This document shows, piece by piece, positions 44,006 to 52,676 of a DNA stretch of 64,000 nucleotides. The stretch spans positions 5,828,001 through 5,892,000 of the forward strand of contig NZ_CP108070.1 in assembly GCF_036178845.1 (NCBI RefSeq), given 5' to 3'. The notes below the pieces were generated by a model. That model did not search any database. It had not been told where the DNA came from and saw nothing but the letters and a program-made list of their open reading frames with translations. Numbering within the stretch: the stretch's first letter is position 1; every line of letters starts with the position of its first letter. The position numbers and the translations under genes are program-made. This DNA is from Streptomyces sp. NBC_00271. Its GTDB lineage: Bacteria > Actinomycetota > Actinomycetes > Streptomycetales > Streptomycetaceae.

Positions 44006-44344
44006 TTGCGGTGGGGCCCTTCGACGTTGTGTGGTCTCAGTTACGCAGGGCGGTCAGCCGCCGGCTTCCTCGGACAGGCAGAAAAGGACACCTTCACCGG
44101 CCGACTCGCTGACGTCACTGTCTCCAGCTCGCCCGCTGCGTCACCGCCGACATCGACGGCGGACACACAGCTGCGCCGTCGCACCGACGGAAGCAAGTCA
44201 GCGAATACAGGCCGCACAGCCTTCACCTTTTGACCGCCTTGATCAGGAATTTGACGGCCCTTTGTCAAGATCGCGACAGCAAACCTGCTCGGTGAACTAC
44301 CGTCTTCGGGCCAGTCAGCCGACTCAGGGGGAGCAGACGACGCC
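44006..44344. other. Region between attR and the WXG-like gene
   Basis: 339 bases with the right arm of the attR hairpin (to 44023) and no supported gene. A ribosome-binding site (GGGGGAGC) precedes ATG 44345. Confidence 0.5.
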
Positions 44345-44707
44345 ATGGGCGACAAAAGCGACGGCAAGATACTCGACATCAAGATCGCCGACCTGAAGGC
44401 GACAGCCCCGCATTTCCACACGCACAGCTCCGACCTGGCCAAGGCGCTGACCAAGCTCAAGGCCGGCCTGGCGGCAGCCGGTTCACCGTGGGGCGACGAC
44501 GAGCAGGGCCAGAAGTTCCACGAGCAGTACGGCCCGCACGTGAAGAAGATGGAAGAAGCCGCCGGGATCCTGGCGCTCGGCCTGGCCAGCATCGAGGCGG
44601 CCATGACCGACATGGCGGACGGCCATATCGACAACGAACTGCTCGTCCGCTCGATGTTCAGCAAGATCCAGCCCGCTCCGCACGACGGCGACGGAACCGC
44701 GCAGTGA
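44345..44707 (+). CDS. WXG100/ESAT-6-like protein
   Basis: A 120-residue helical protein: a first amphipathic helix (FHTHSSDLAKALTKLKAGLA), a turn GSPWGDDEQGQKF in the place of the WXG motif, and a second helix (KKMEEAAGILALGLASIEAA). This is the ESAT-6-like hairpin exported by type VII secretion or serving as a targeting partner. It overlaps the next gene by four bases (GTGA), so the two should form a complex. ATG 44345 follows GGGGGAGC. Confidence 0.8.
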   Translation: MGDKSDGKILDIKIADLKATAPHFHTHSSDLAKALTKLKAGLAAAGSPWGDDEQGQKFHEQYGPHVKKMEEAAGILALGLASIEAAMTDMADGHIDNELLVRSMFSKIQPAPHDGDGTAQ

Positions 44708-45996
44708 GCGCAACCGACAAGGTCAAGAAGATCGTCCAGGACATGACCGGCATGTGGTGGCCGGATGCCGACGAGGGCGGTCTGCGGGACGCGGCCAAGG
44801 CGTGGCGGGACTTTGCCGACGACCTCGCAGAGGTCACGGCCGCCGCGAACAAGTCGGCCCGGGGCATCATCGAGCACAACAAGGGCGAGGCGATATCCGC
44901 CTTCGACGACCCGTTCTGGCGCCGCTACTACTACGACGGCCACGGCTGGCTCCAGGACATGATCGACGGCGCCCGCGACATGGCCAAGGCCCTCGACCAG
45001 TACGCCGATGTCGTCCACAAGGCCGTCAAGCATCTGGAACACGAGCTGGAGATCGTCGGCGCCACCATCGTCGCCGGCACCGCCCTCGCGGTCTTCACTC
45101 TCGGCATCTCCGAAGGCGCCGCAGCCGCCGCCACCGCCTCGATCCTGGAACTGTCCGCCACCCTCGGCGTGACCGTCTCCACCGAGATCGCCACCATCGC
45201 CGGCACCACACTCGCCACCGCCGCCATCGGCGGACTCGAATCGATCACCGTCGACCTGGCCGTCACCCAGCCCGTTGCGATGGCCACCGGGGAGAGCAAG
45301 GGCCTGAGCCTCGACGAGGTGAGTGACTCCGCCCTCTACGGCATGGCGTTCGGCGGCGCGTTCGGAGCAGGCGGAAGCACAGCCCGAATCGTCACCGAGA
45401 ACGGCGGGATGGAGGGCCTGTTCAACGGCTTCCGGCTGAACAGCGCGGCCCTCGACGAGATGGGCAAGTCCCGTACCTGGAAGCTGATCCAGGCCCCGGA
45501 CTCGAAGATCCCCGTAGCGCCCGTGAAGGCAGGCGACTACGAACTCATCTCGGGCGACCCGGTCTACTTCGGTAGGACCACCACCACGGTGGGCTACGAC
45601 GAGCGCACCCTCAACAACCTGCAGCGGGTCGCCCGGATCCCCGGCGTACACGACGTGGTCATCCACGGCACGGACAAGGGAGTGTTCGTACCCGGTCGCA
45701 TCAATGCCGCGGGAAAGACCCTGACGGACTTCGAAGTGCATCCCAACCACATCGCGGATGCCATCCGCAGCAATCCCAACTACCACGGTGAACCGGTACG
45801 CCTCATCTCCTGCTACTCCGGCGCCGACGCGAGACCTCCCGAGCTGCCCCTCGCTCAGTCCGTCGCCAACGAGCTCGGCGTACCCGTGACCGCACCCACG
45901 AGCAAGGTGGGCACGTCCCCCGACCTCGGACTCAACCAGACCCCCACCATCGGCAACAATGGCTACTGGCGCACCTACCTGCCCATGGCCCACTGA
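44704..45996 (+). CDS. Polymorphic effector with a predicted clan CD (caspase-like) peptidase domain
   Basis: A 430-residue protein. Residues 20-120 are a helical WXG-like targeting domain (WWPDADEGGLRDAAKAW). Residues 115-230 are Ala/Gly-rich and hydrophobic. The C-terminal domain (about 270-430) has GVHDVVIHGTDKG with His321 after four hydrophobic residues, and PVRLISCYSGAD with Cys370 likewise, the arrangement of caspase/C80-type cysteine peptidases; LAQSVANELGVPVTAPTS follows. The family assignment is inference from these two blocks. It overlaps the WXG-like gene and is followed after 22 bases by a probable immunity gene. GTG 44704 was chosen for that overlap. Confidence 0.72.
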   Translation: MSATDKVKKIVQDMTGMWWPDADEGGLRDAAKAWRDFADDLAEVTAAANKSARGIIEHNKGEAISAFDDPFWRRYYYDGHGWLQDMIDGARDMAKALDQYADVVHKAVKHLEHELEIVGATIVAGTALAVFTLGISEGAAAAATASILELSATLGVTVSTEIATIAGTTLATAAIGGLESITVDLAVTQPVAMATGESKGLSLDEVSDSALYGMAFGGAFGAGGSTARIVTENGGMEGLFNGFRLNSAALDEMGKSRTWKLIQAPDSKIPVAPVKAGDYELISGDPVYFGRTTTTVGYDERTLNNLQRVARIPGVHDVVIHGTDKGVFVPGRINAAGKTLTDFEVHPNHIADAIRSNPNYHGEPVRLISCYSGADARPPELPLAQSVANELGVPVTAPTSKVGTSPDLGLNQTPTIGNNGYWRTYLPMAH

Positions 45997-46018
45997 CGGC
46001 AGGCCCACGGGAGTGAAG

Positions 46019-47008
46019 ATGACAAAGCGAGCGGGCTTCTACCAGGAGATCAGCGGCCCGGATGCCACAGCAGGCGATGCGCCGTCCCTGCGCGATGACG
46101 TGCGAAGCAGCGGGCCCTGGGACGAGGACCGCATCGTCGCCTACCTGGAATCGGCTCGGGAGATCTACACCACGATGGGCGCTCAGCGCGACGCCCTCGC
46201 CGGCGACGAGTGGATCGCGGGCTCCGAGTCCCTATTGACCGACGGCACCTGGATCTGGCCGGTCGACCTCGTGCACTACGTGCGCCGTCACCATGTCGCC
46301 CTACCGCAGGAGTTCCTGGAGCACATCCGGGCCAACAGCTACACCGCCCCCGCCGTATCCGACGAGCGGGCCAGGCAAATCTTTCAGGAAGAGTTCCCGG
46401 ACAACGGCCCCGCAGCGGCCTCTCCCAAGTCCGTCGGCTTCTTCACCTGGTACGTGCCGAAGCTGAACAGCACGAGCGCCCATCAGCTCCTCGCCCATCT
46501 GGAGAACGCGGGACTCTCCGCAGTGCACCCCCTGACAAACACCCTCTTCGGCTTCCGCGAGACGCCGACCGGAAACCGCGAACCCCTGATGGGTGATGGC
46601 ACAGCCCTCGCCGCCGCCCTGGCCGACGACCGCTACTCGAAAGCCGAGTTCGCCTGCTGGAAGGGCTACGACCAGTCCCTGACCGGCATCGTGCGACGCA
46701 CGGACGAGACGACGCAGAGCATCACACTGCGCCTCACCGACGTCCCGGCACCCGACCGCGAGGAGGCCGTAGCAGCACTGGTGCGCACGCTCGACCAGGA
46801 CGCAGCCGAGTGCCGCGGTTTCGTCATCGACCGAACCGGCGTTTCGGCTTCCCAGGACTGGGACCGCATCCTCACGGGCAACGGAGCACACTTCACCGTA
46901 TGGCCCGACACCATCGGCATCCTTCGGGACCGCGTCGGCAACCACCCTGAGCTGGCCAACAGCAAGCCGACTGCTTACGGTCCGCTCGACGTCTTCCACC
47001 GCGTGTGA
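46019..47008 (+). CDS. Probable immunity or accessory protein of the effector cassette
   Basis: A 329-residue soluble protein without signal peptide or membrane helix. It has an N-terminal helical part (WDEDRIVAYLESAREIYTTM), a middle with VGFFTWYVPKLNSTSAHQLL and a C-terminal part with WDRILTGNGAHFTVWPDTIG. I do not recognise a domain. It starts 22 bases after the effector stop with a GGGAG ribosome-binding site, so it is in the same operon. Position after a WXG-effector pair is where immunity genes are found; a chaperone is also possible. Confidence 0.6.
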   Translation: MTKRAGFYQEISGPDATAGDAPSLRDDVRSSGPWDEDRIVAYLESAREIYTTMGAQRDALAGDEWIAGSESLLTDGTWIWPVDLVHYVRRHHVALPQEFLEHIRANSYTAPAVSDERARQIFQEEFPDNGPAAASPKSVGFFTWYVPKLNSTSAHQLLAHLENAGLSAVHPLTNTLFGFRETPTGNREPLMGDGTALAAALADDRYSKAEFACWKGYDQSLTGIVRRTDETTQSITLRLTDVPAPDREEAVAALVRTLDQDAAECRGFVIDRTGVSASQDWDRILTGNGAHFTVWPDTIGILRDRVGNHPELANSKPTAYGPLDVFHRV

Positions 47009-47343
47009 ACCTTCGAATGCCCTAGCAGGCCCCGCTCACGCTGCTTCAAGAAGAGAGATGAGGGCGGGGTACCCCTCGCGGACGGCCGCAGGACAGAGAC
47101 CACACTCATCGGCATGGCACGCGAGTGGGAGGAGATACGCTGCGGCACCATCGAGTGGTCACTCTGCTGAGAGACGTCGTGCCCGTCATGCTCGCCGTAA
47201 TGGACCGTGAGTTGACCGGCGCAGTCGGGTGCCTCGACTGGTACCTACATGCTCCGCGCTCGTCTCGTTTGTGCCTGCACGTCGATTGAGCGGCTGCCAC
47301 GGTGCAGACAGCTGGACACAGTGCCAGGAGGTAAGGCGCGGCC
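47009..47343. other. Intergenic region
   Basis: 335 bases with no supported gene or clear hairpin. AGGAGGTAA at the right edge is a strong ribosome-binding site for the next small gene. Confidence 0.5.
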
Positions 47344-47503
47344 ATGGGCGACATACGCTGCGAGCGATGCGAACTGATCGTCGGCGCCGGCTGTTCCTGC
47401 CCGTCGAACGGGTCCCCACCGCCCGGAGGAGACCATCTCCCCGTGCGAGAAAGAGATCCACGCGCTGCTGGAGGATGTAGTCGACCACGCGCCCACTGCA
47501 TGA
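47344..47503 (+). pseudogene. Small Cys-rich protein gene with a frameshift
   Basis: ATG 47344 after AGGAGGTAA begins MGDIRCERCELIVGAGCSC, a zinc-knuckle-like start. After that the frame becomes unlikely protein, while the next frame continues plausibly (PEETISPCEKEIHALLEDVV) to TGA at 47503. A single-base indel near 47400 would join the two into a protein of about 53 residues. Confidence 0.5.
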
Positions 47504-47510
47504 ACGGGCT

Positions 47511-47738
47511 ATGCATTCGCCTACGGAGATCCGGATCAAGGTCGAAGCCGCCGAGCGGACGGTGGCCCGCGCGGAGAAGCGCCTGGCCGCCGAGATCGAG
47601 GCTCACCAGGAGAAGCTGAAGAAGTACGAGCTACGCGTCCGAGAGAACCGGGCGGCAGGACATCGTGGAGTGAACGGACGGCCGCCGGTCCCGATGGAGC
47701 ACAAGACTGTCCCCCTATGCGCCACTTCAGTGACTTGA
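47511..47738 (+). CDS. Short charged ORF, possible transposase remnant
   Basis: A 75-codon frame with a charged helix (EIRIKVEAAERTVARAEKRL, KKYELRVRENRAAG) and NGRPPVPMEH. The pattern resembles the charged linker of IS1182-type transposases, which would make it a fragment; no other transposase part is nearby. It may also be a free-standing coiled-coil peptide. Confidence 0.35.
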   Translation: MHSPTEIRIKVEAAERTVARAEKRLAAEIEAHQEKLKKYELRVRENRAAGHRGVNGRPPVPMEHKTVPLCATSVT

Positions 47739-47906
47739 GTGCGCAACCTTTTCGCAATGCGAGTGGTCATGTACCTGGCGCAGGTGTGCGCACGTACTCA
47801 TGTCTGCATGCGCACTCACGCACACCATGCGTCATGCACGGCCTGAACATGATGGACGTCAACCTGCGTCGTCCAGGCGGCACTTGGGATCCGAGAGGTC
47901 TGCTGG

Positions 47907-49019
47907 ATGAAGATTCGCCACGCCCTGATGGCCGCCGCAGCGGCTGCCGCGATAGCGCCCGCCGCCGTACTGGCCGCGCCCGCCGCCGCGTTCGCAACGA
48001 AGCCGGTGTCCGAGGCCGGTCCCCGCACGCCCGCCTCTCCCGACGCGGCAACATCGGCGGACCGGCCAGCGGATTCCGCCACGAGCGGCGGCGGAACGGA
48101 TAACCCGGACGAGCCGCGGCGCCTGGAAGAAGCCGCTGCCGGTGGCTTGGCATCCCAGGACCGCGACGGGGCTGTCCCTCCCGCCCCAGGGAAGCCGTCG
48201 AAAGCCGCCGGGACCGCCGAAGGGACCACCGGCGCGGGTGGTGCCACCGGTGGAGGCAAGGACGCCGGTGATTCCGATGGTGCGGGTCAGTCCTGCGCGT
48301 TCGAGTCCGACCAGTTGCACGTGGCCGTCCACGGGCTGCCGCCCCAGCTGACTGCGGGCGGCGCCAGGACCCCCTTCTCCATGACGCTTACCAACACCAC
48401 CGGCAAGCCCCTGGAGGAGGTCCAGCCCTTCTTGCGCGTGTCCTCCGCCGAAGATGTCGACCGGCCGTCCTGGGAGCTGGAGACCGAGTAGCGCGACGCC
48501 AAGACGGGGCAGTGGAAGACCTTCCATGACGCGGCGCCCGGCGACCTGTTCGGCTTCTTTGCCGTCGGTCCGCGCAGCACCATCACGCTCCAACTGCGCA
48601 CCCGCGTGGTCAAGGACGCCAAGCCCGGCGCCGGGTACGCGCTCGCCGCCGGCGACTACCGCAACCGCGACGGTTCCTGTGGTTCGGCCAAGGAAGCCTG
48701 GTACGACTTCACCATCCTCCCCGCGAGCGCGAAGCCGACGCAGCCCCCGACCACCAAGCCGGGTGGGCCGGGCAAGCCAGGTGGCACGGCCGAGCCCAGC
48801 CAGAGCGCCGCGTCCGGCGGCGGTACGGGTGGTTCCGATTCCACCGGTGGCCTCAGCCCGCAGGACGGCGCCCACCTCGCCGCGACCGGCTCCTCGTCCA
48901 CGCTCCCGGCGATCGCTCTCGCTGGCGGAGCCGCGATGGTGGTCGGCGCGGGTGCGGTCATCGCCGTGCGCCGCCGGAAGGGCGTGGCCGGTCCGGGCGC
49001 CACGGACGTCACCGCGTAA
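47907..49019 (+). pseudogene. Sortase-anchored surface protein gene interrupted by an amber codon
   Basis: One continuous frame of 371 codons apart from a TAG at 48489-48491. Before it: a signal peptide (KIRHALMAAAAAAAIAPAAV), a Ser/Gly/Asp-rich linker and the start of an Ig-like domain (QLHVAVHGLPPQLTAGG). After it: the rest of that domain (FHDAAPGDLFGFFAVGPRST), a Pro/Gly/Ser stalk and a sorting signal with LAATG, a membrane helix and RRRKG. LAxTG is the sortase E type motif. The amber codon separates the signal peptide from the anchor, so the anchored protein cannot be made without read-through. Confidence 0.85.
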
Positions 49020-49128
49020 GCCCAACCAATTTTCTAAGAACCTGATAACCCAAGGATCCATGGCCTTAGAACTCAATGACGCTGGAAACAAAGGCTCCAA
49101 GGGTCCAAGAACCGGGAAAGAGATCTTC

Positions 49129-49731
49129 ATGAAACTGCGCCGCGCCCTGTCGGTCTCGGCCGCGACGGCCGCCCTGCTCCCCGTGGCGGTGGCCGCCGCG
49201 CCCGCCTCCCAGGCGTCCCCTGTCGCGAAAATCCCGACGGGCTACGACCTCGACACCGCCTACGGGCAGTACCACAACAACACCTTCGTGGGCCGCTCGT
49301 TCGGCATACCCAAGTCGATCACTCTCGGCACTGACTGGACGACCTACACTGCCACCCTCACCAACGCCTCGGCGAAGGAGCTGAAGTCGTTCGAACTCAG
49401 CGCCAAGCTGGGCAGTTATGTCTACAACGAGGGCGACCGCGACCTGAGCGCGTACGGCGATCTGCAGTACTGGGACACCTTGCAGCGCGCCTGGAAGACG
49501 CTGCGCCAGGCCGATGGAAACGCCCGCGGCACCATCCCCGGCCCGAAGACGCTGAAGCCCCGCGAGTCCGTCCACGTGCAGCTGCGGTTCAGGGTGAGTA
49601 AAGACCTCCCCCTGGACCAGACGTACGACGCGTTCACCGTCATCACCGGTACCTTCGTCGACCGCTACCGCGACATGGACTGCACAGCCCACGGCGACGC
49701 CGGCGGCAGTTTCTACCCCCGCAAGGGCTGA
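49129..49731 (+). CDS. Secreted protein, paralogue of the broken surface protein
   Basis: A 200-residue exported protein: signal peptide KLRRALSVSAATAALLPVAV ending before ASQASPVAK, then a single beta-rich domain (TLGTDWTTYTATLTNASAKE; LKPRESVHVQLRFRVSKDLP; DCTAHGDAGGSFYPRKG). The domain has the same layout as that of the preceding gene (Thr-rich strand, 'tract of LQYWDTLQRAWKTL', then VQLRFRV). It lacks an anchor. ATG 49129 follows GGGAAAGAG. The pair is probably a tandem duplication. Confidence 0.75.
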   Translation: MKLRRALSVSAATAALLPVAVAAAPASQASPVAKIPTGYDLDTAYGQYHNNTFVGRSFGIPKSITLGTDWTTYTATLTNASAKELKSFELSAKLGSYVYNEGDRDLSAYGDLQYWDTLQRAWKTLRQADGNARGTIPGPKTLKPRESVHVQLRFRVSKDLPLDQTYDAFTVITGTFVDRYRDMDCTAHGDAGGSFYPRKG

Positions 49732-50302
49732 AACCTGCGGGGAGGGCGGCCGCCGTCGCGGCCGCCGGCGGCTCGCGTACGGGCTGCTGACCCGCGAGCG
49801 CCGGGAGCTGATGCGCGAGCGCAGAGCATCCGCGCCGCCCAGGCCGACCTTCTCGACGCATTGCCCGGCGTCCCTCTGCCAGATCTCGGCGAGTTGTGAG
49901 CCCGCGGAGTTCTCGGAGCCCACCCCGCAGCGCCGCCGAGGCCGCGACGAGCCCTCGGCGCCGGCCGCACGGACGACGCGGTGCCGGATCGCTCCGACCC
50001 GCTCCGGGCGGGGTAGACGACGGCGGACCGCCTCTGTGTTCGAGCTTGTGCCATCTCATGAGCCAACAGCCCAAGCGGTGCCTCAGGGCCCGGACGGCCA
50101 CCCGTCCGGGCCCTGCTGTGTCTTCGCGCCCTCACGCCCTCAGCGGTGCTGCGCCAACGTTGTGGCAGTACCTGCGCCTGCGCGAGCAGGCCGACGCCGG
50201 ACCAATGTCACCCGTACGGCTTACACGCCCTCGCCTCGGGCATGCGACCCTCACCCGTCCAGCCCACACTGAGACTGGACCTTCCGCCGCCGCGCCGTTC
50301 CC
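49732..50302. other. Intergenic region without a supported gene
   Basis: 571 bases. Short frames with protein-like ends occur (for example one ending ADLLDALPGVPLPDLGEL before TGA near 49900) but none has a convincing start or ribosome-binding site. It may hold remnants of decayed genes. Confidence 0.4.
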
Positions 50303-50488
50303 GTGATCACCGATTCGTCGGGAGGCATCGTGGTCGTGCTGGCTCTGCTCGTGCCGGTAGTGCTCCTGCTCCTGATGCTGGCGCTGGACCTCTTCGAAGA
50401 CCTCCTGTTCCCCTCACCACCACCCCCTCCAGATGACAAGCCCACGGAGCAAGTCGACAGCCACGATCACGGACGGCGAGACACCTAG
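50303..50488 (+). CDS. Small single-pass membrane protein
   Basis: A 61-residue protein starting GTG: a short polar N-terminus (ITDSSGG), one hydrophobic helix (IVVVLALLVPVVLLLLMLAL) and a Pro/Asp tail (PPPPPDDKPTEQ). No named family. Such peptides are common in Streptomyces. It ends about 30 bases before the third copy of the tRNA-Ser terminator. Confidence 0.6.
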   Translation: MITDSSGGIVVVLALLVPVVLLLLMLALDLFEDLLFPSPPPPPDDKPTEQVDSHDHGRRDT

Positions 50489-50520
50489 CGGTCAACGCTC
50501 CCGGGTTTCTGAACCGATAC

Positions 50521-50554
50521 CGAAGGGCCCCACCGCTTGCGGTGGGGCCCTTCG
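50521..50554. terminator. Third copy of the tRNA-Ser terminator hairpin
   Basis: CGAAGGGCCCCACCG (50521-50535) and CGGTGGGGCCCTTCG (50540-50554), loop CTTG, identical to the attR hairpin at 43990-44023. There is no tRNA 3' sequence directly before it. Confidence 0.9.
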
Positions 50555-50622
50555 GCGTTGGCCGTCTCGGTCGCAGCCGTGTGGCGAGCGTCATGAAGTA
50601 GCCCGCCTTCCGACCGCACGGG
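50555..50622 (-). pseudogene. Internally deleted integrase remnant
   Basis: On the minus strand the pieces PCGRKAGY and LLHDARHTAAT, which are about 90 residues apart in the intact integrase at 23397, lie side by side here. They occur in the same order and at a similar distance from the same terminator as in the AICE. This is the scar of an earlier, related integrative element. Confidence 0.75.
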
Positions 50623-50660
50623 TTGCCGCCGGCCGGCTCTGGACCGTCCAGCCTCAAGGT

Positions 50661-50993
50661 TCGCTCGGACGAATAGGGATAGTCGTTCAGGTAGTTCTAC
50701 TCGCGTTGACAGGATGCACCAGTACGGCGTCAACGGGGGATCGAGCGGCTGCGAGTGGGACGCCGGTCGACACGGCTTCGTCCGGTGCACCCGCAGCCCA
50801 CCCTTCCGCCACACCCTCCGTCACCGCGGACCCTCGCTTTCCGCCCCGGCTTCCAGACGCGCAGAAAACATTCATCACAACAGGTGGAAAGAAAGGGCCT
50901 CACTCATTTCCGGTGCTCCCTCAAATCCAGCGGGGAACTCTGGAAGTCGCGGTGATCTGTTCGGGTTCCGGAACCATCGACCCTCCCGGTTAG
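50661..50993 (+). pseudogene. Lipoprotein gene fragment
   Basis: The frame reads GRIGIVVQVVLLALTGCTS (signal with lipobox LTGC), a Ser/Thr/Ala linker, then QKTFITTGGKKGPHSFPVLP and GTLEVAVICSGSGTIDPPG before TAG. There is no start codon near the signal sequence because the integrase scar abuts it, and the domain stops early. Both ends look truncated. Confidence 0.55.
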
Positions 50994-51005
50994 CAGCGGG
51001 CGGGG

Positions 51006-52430
51006 TCAGGCGCGTAGGGAGTGCAGCAGGGTGCCGATCTTTGCGGCGACCGTCTCGGCCGAGCCCTGGGCGTACGACGAGTCCATCGCCTCGTACGTGA
51101 TCCGGGCGTAGCTCTGCGCCTCGGCCATGTTCTTCGAGCCGCCTTCGTGCATCGACATGACGGCGGTGTGCGGGAACGGCGAGTGCTTCTTGATGGCCAG
51201 CGCGGTGTCGGTGGACAGCTCCGGCTCGACCCCCACGAACACGCCGTTCCCGAGCTGGAGGATCCAGGCGGGTACGTCGGCCCTGCCGGTCGGGGTGAAG
51301 TCGTACGTCTTCGTCGGTCCCGTCGGGTGTCCCATCGCCATCGTGTCGACCGTGACGGTGTCGGTGAGGAGGCGCACGGTCGAGCCCGAACCACCGCCGG
51401 AGGTCCTGATGGTCTCGCTGACCCGGACGGCCTCGGTGCCCAGCCGCTCGCCCTGCACGGTGAGAAGCAGCCAGCCGGCGTCCTGGGCATCGACCTGGGA
51501 CCACTTCTTGTCCTTGTCGATGGTGTACCGCTTCGACCTGAACGCCGGCGCCTGGTCCCCGCAGGAGCCGACCAGGAAGAACCCGACGACCTCGCCGTCG
51601 TACTGCTTCTCCACGTGCTGCACCGCAGCGCCCGCCAGGTCGGCCGTGATCGGCAGGTCGCCGCCTGCCATGACCGACTCCATCATGACCGAGGACTGGA
51701 CGGCGTAGTTGATGAGGACGGCGATGGGGTTGCCGTCCAGGTCGTCGAGGCGGGTGACGCCCACGCCCTTGTCGGACGAGCCCCTCTCACCGGTGCCGAG
51801 CCACCAGCCGTCGGCGGTGAGGACGTCCCGGTTGACGTTGACGTCGCAGGTGCCGGTGCCGAAGCCGACCCGCGCGGGCCTGAGGCCCTCGACCGCCGCC
51901 GCGATCGCGGTCGCGGTGGCCTTCGTGATCTGCTGCACGTACTGAGCCGCTGCCGGCGAAGAGGTGGTCGCCTGCGCGTGCGGGGCGGAGAACGTGTGCG
52001 TCACGGTCACGACGATGTCGGCCGTCGCCACGCCGGACGCCTTCGCGATGGTCGTCCTCATCGCGGCGATCGCCTCCGCGCTGATGGACGTCAGGTCCAG
52101 CACGGCGAGAGCGACGCGCCGCGAGCCGTTCTCCGGCAGGAGGATCCGTACGTAGAGGTCGTCGTGGACCGTGGTGAAACCGTCGAGCGGCAGGAGTGCG
52201 GACGGGATGTCGATCGCGGCCCGGCCGGCCCCCGCCTTCAGTACCGCCTCCTTCAGCACCGGTTCGGCGTCCGCCGCCTGCGCCGCCGTGGCGCCCCCCA
52301 GAGCAGTGGCTGTCACCGCCGCGGCGATGGAGCCGTTCAGGAACGACCGCCGATGCAGCGGGCTGCCGAGCCGGGTGTTCTCGTTCCTGTTCGCGTTCAC
52401 GTTCTTGGGAACCACAGCTTTCTCCTCCAT
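51006..52430 (-). CDS. Tat-exported neutral ceramidase-like protein
   Basis: A 474-residue predicted secreted protein. The twin-arginine signal HRRSFLNGSIAAAVTATAL is preceded by a charged leader. The mature part resembles the N-terminal domain of neutral/alkaline ceramidases: LKAGAGRAAIDIPSALLPLD, VALAVLDLTSISAEAIAAM, TVTHTFSAPHAQ (a zinc-ligand-like His cluster) and VLINYAVQSSVMMES, VGSCGDQAP. The usual C-terminal Ig domain is absent. It could cleave amide lipids or act as a related hydrolase. ATG 52430 was chosen over TTG 52436. It is divergent from the esterase gene. Confidence 0.75.
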   Translation of the reverse strand: MEEKAVVPKNVNANRNENTRLGSPLHRRSFLNGSIAAAVTATALGGATAAQAADAEPVLKEAVLKAGAGRAAIDIPSALLPLDGFTTVHDDLYVRILLPENGSRRVALAVLDLTSISAEAIAAMRTTIAKASGVATADIVVTVTHTFSAPHAQATTSSPAAAQYVQQITKATATAIAAAVEGLRPARVGFGTGTCDVNVNRDVLTADGWWLGTGERGSSDKGVGVTRLDDLDGNPIAVLINYAVQSSVMMESVMAGGDLPITADLAGAAVQHVEKQYDGEVVGFFLVGSCGDQAPAFRSKRYTIDKDKKWSQVDAQDAGWLLLTVQGERLGTEAVRVSETIRTSGGGSGSTVRLLTDTVTVDTMAMGHPTGPTKTYDFTPTGRADVPAWILQLGNGVFVGVEPELSTDTALAIKKHSPFPHTAVMSMHEGGSKNMAEAQSYARITYEAMDSSYAQGSAETVAAKIGTLLHSLRA

Positions 52431-52676
52431 ATTCAAGACACGCGGTAATCAGCCAGAGTTCTGTGAATTTTCGAGGATCCTCACACCGGGAATTGAGGGC
52501 GCCAACAATTGCGGCGCGTTATCTAAGATTGCGCTCCGCGAATTCACGTACGCGACCAGGAAACCTCTGCGTAGCCTGTGAAAAAAAGAGCTGCTTTCTC
52601 GAAGCGCTTCACAGCATGGGGCGAAACAGTGGTCACTCAGTAGCCCTGGCAATCACTCTCGAAGGAGCTCATCTTC

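Noticed and set aside
50433..50993. A 186-codon gene spanning the third terminator
   Set aside because: The first half reads through a perfect hairpin and the integrase scar; only the second half is protein-like, as a lipoprotein fragment.
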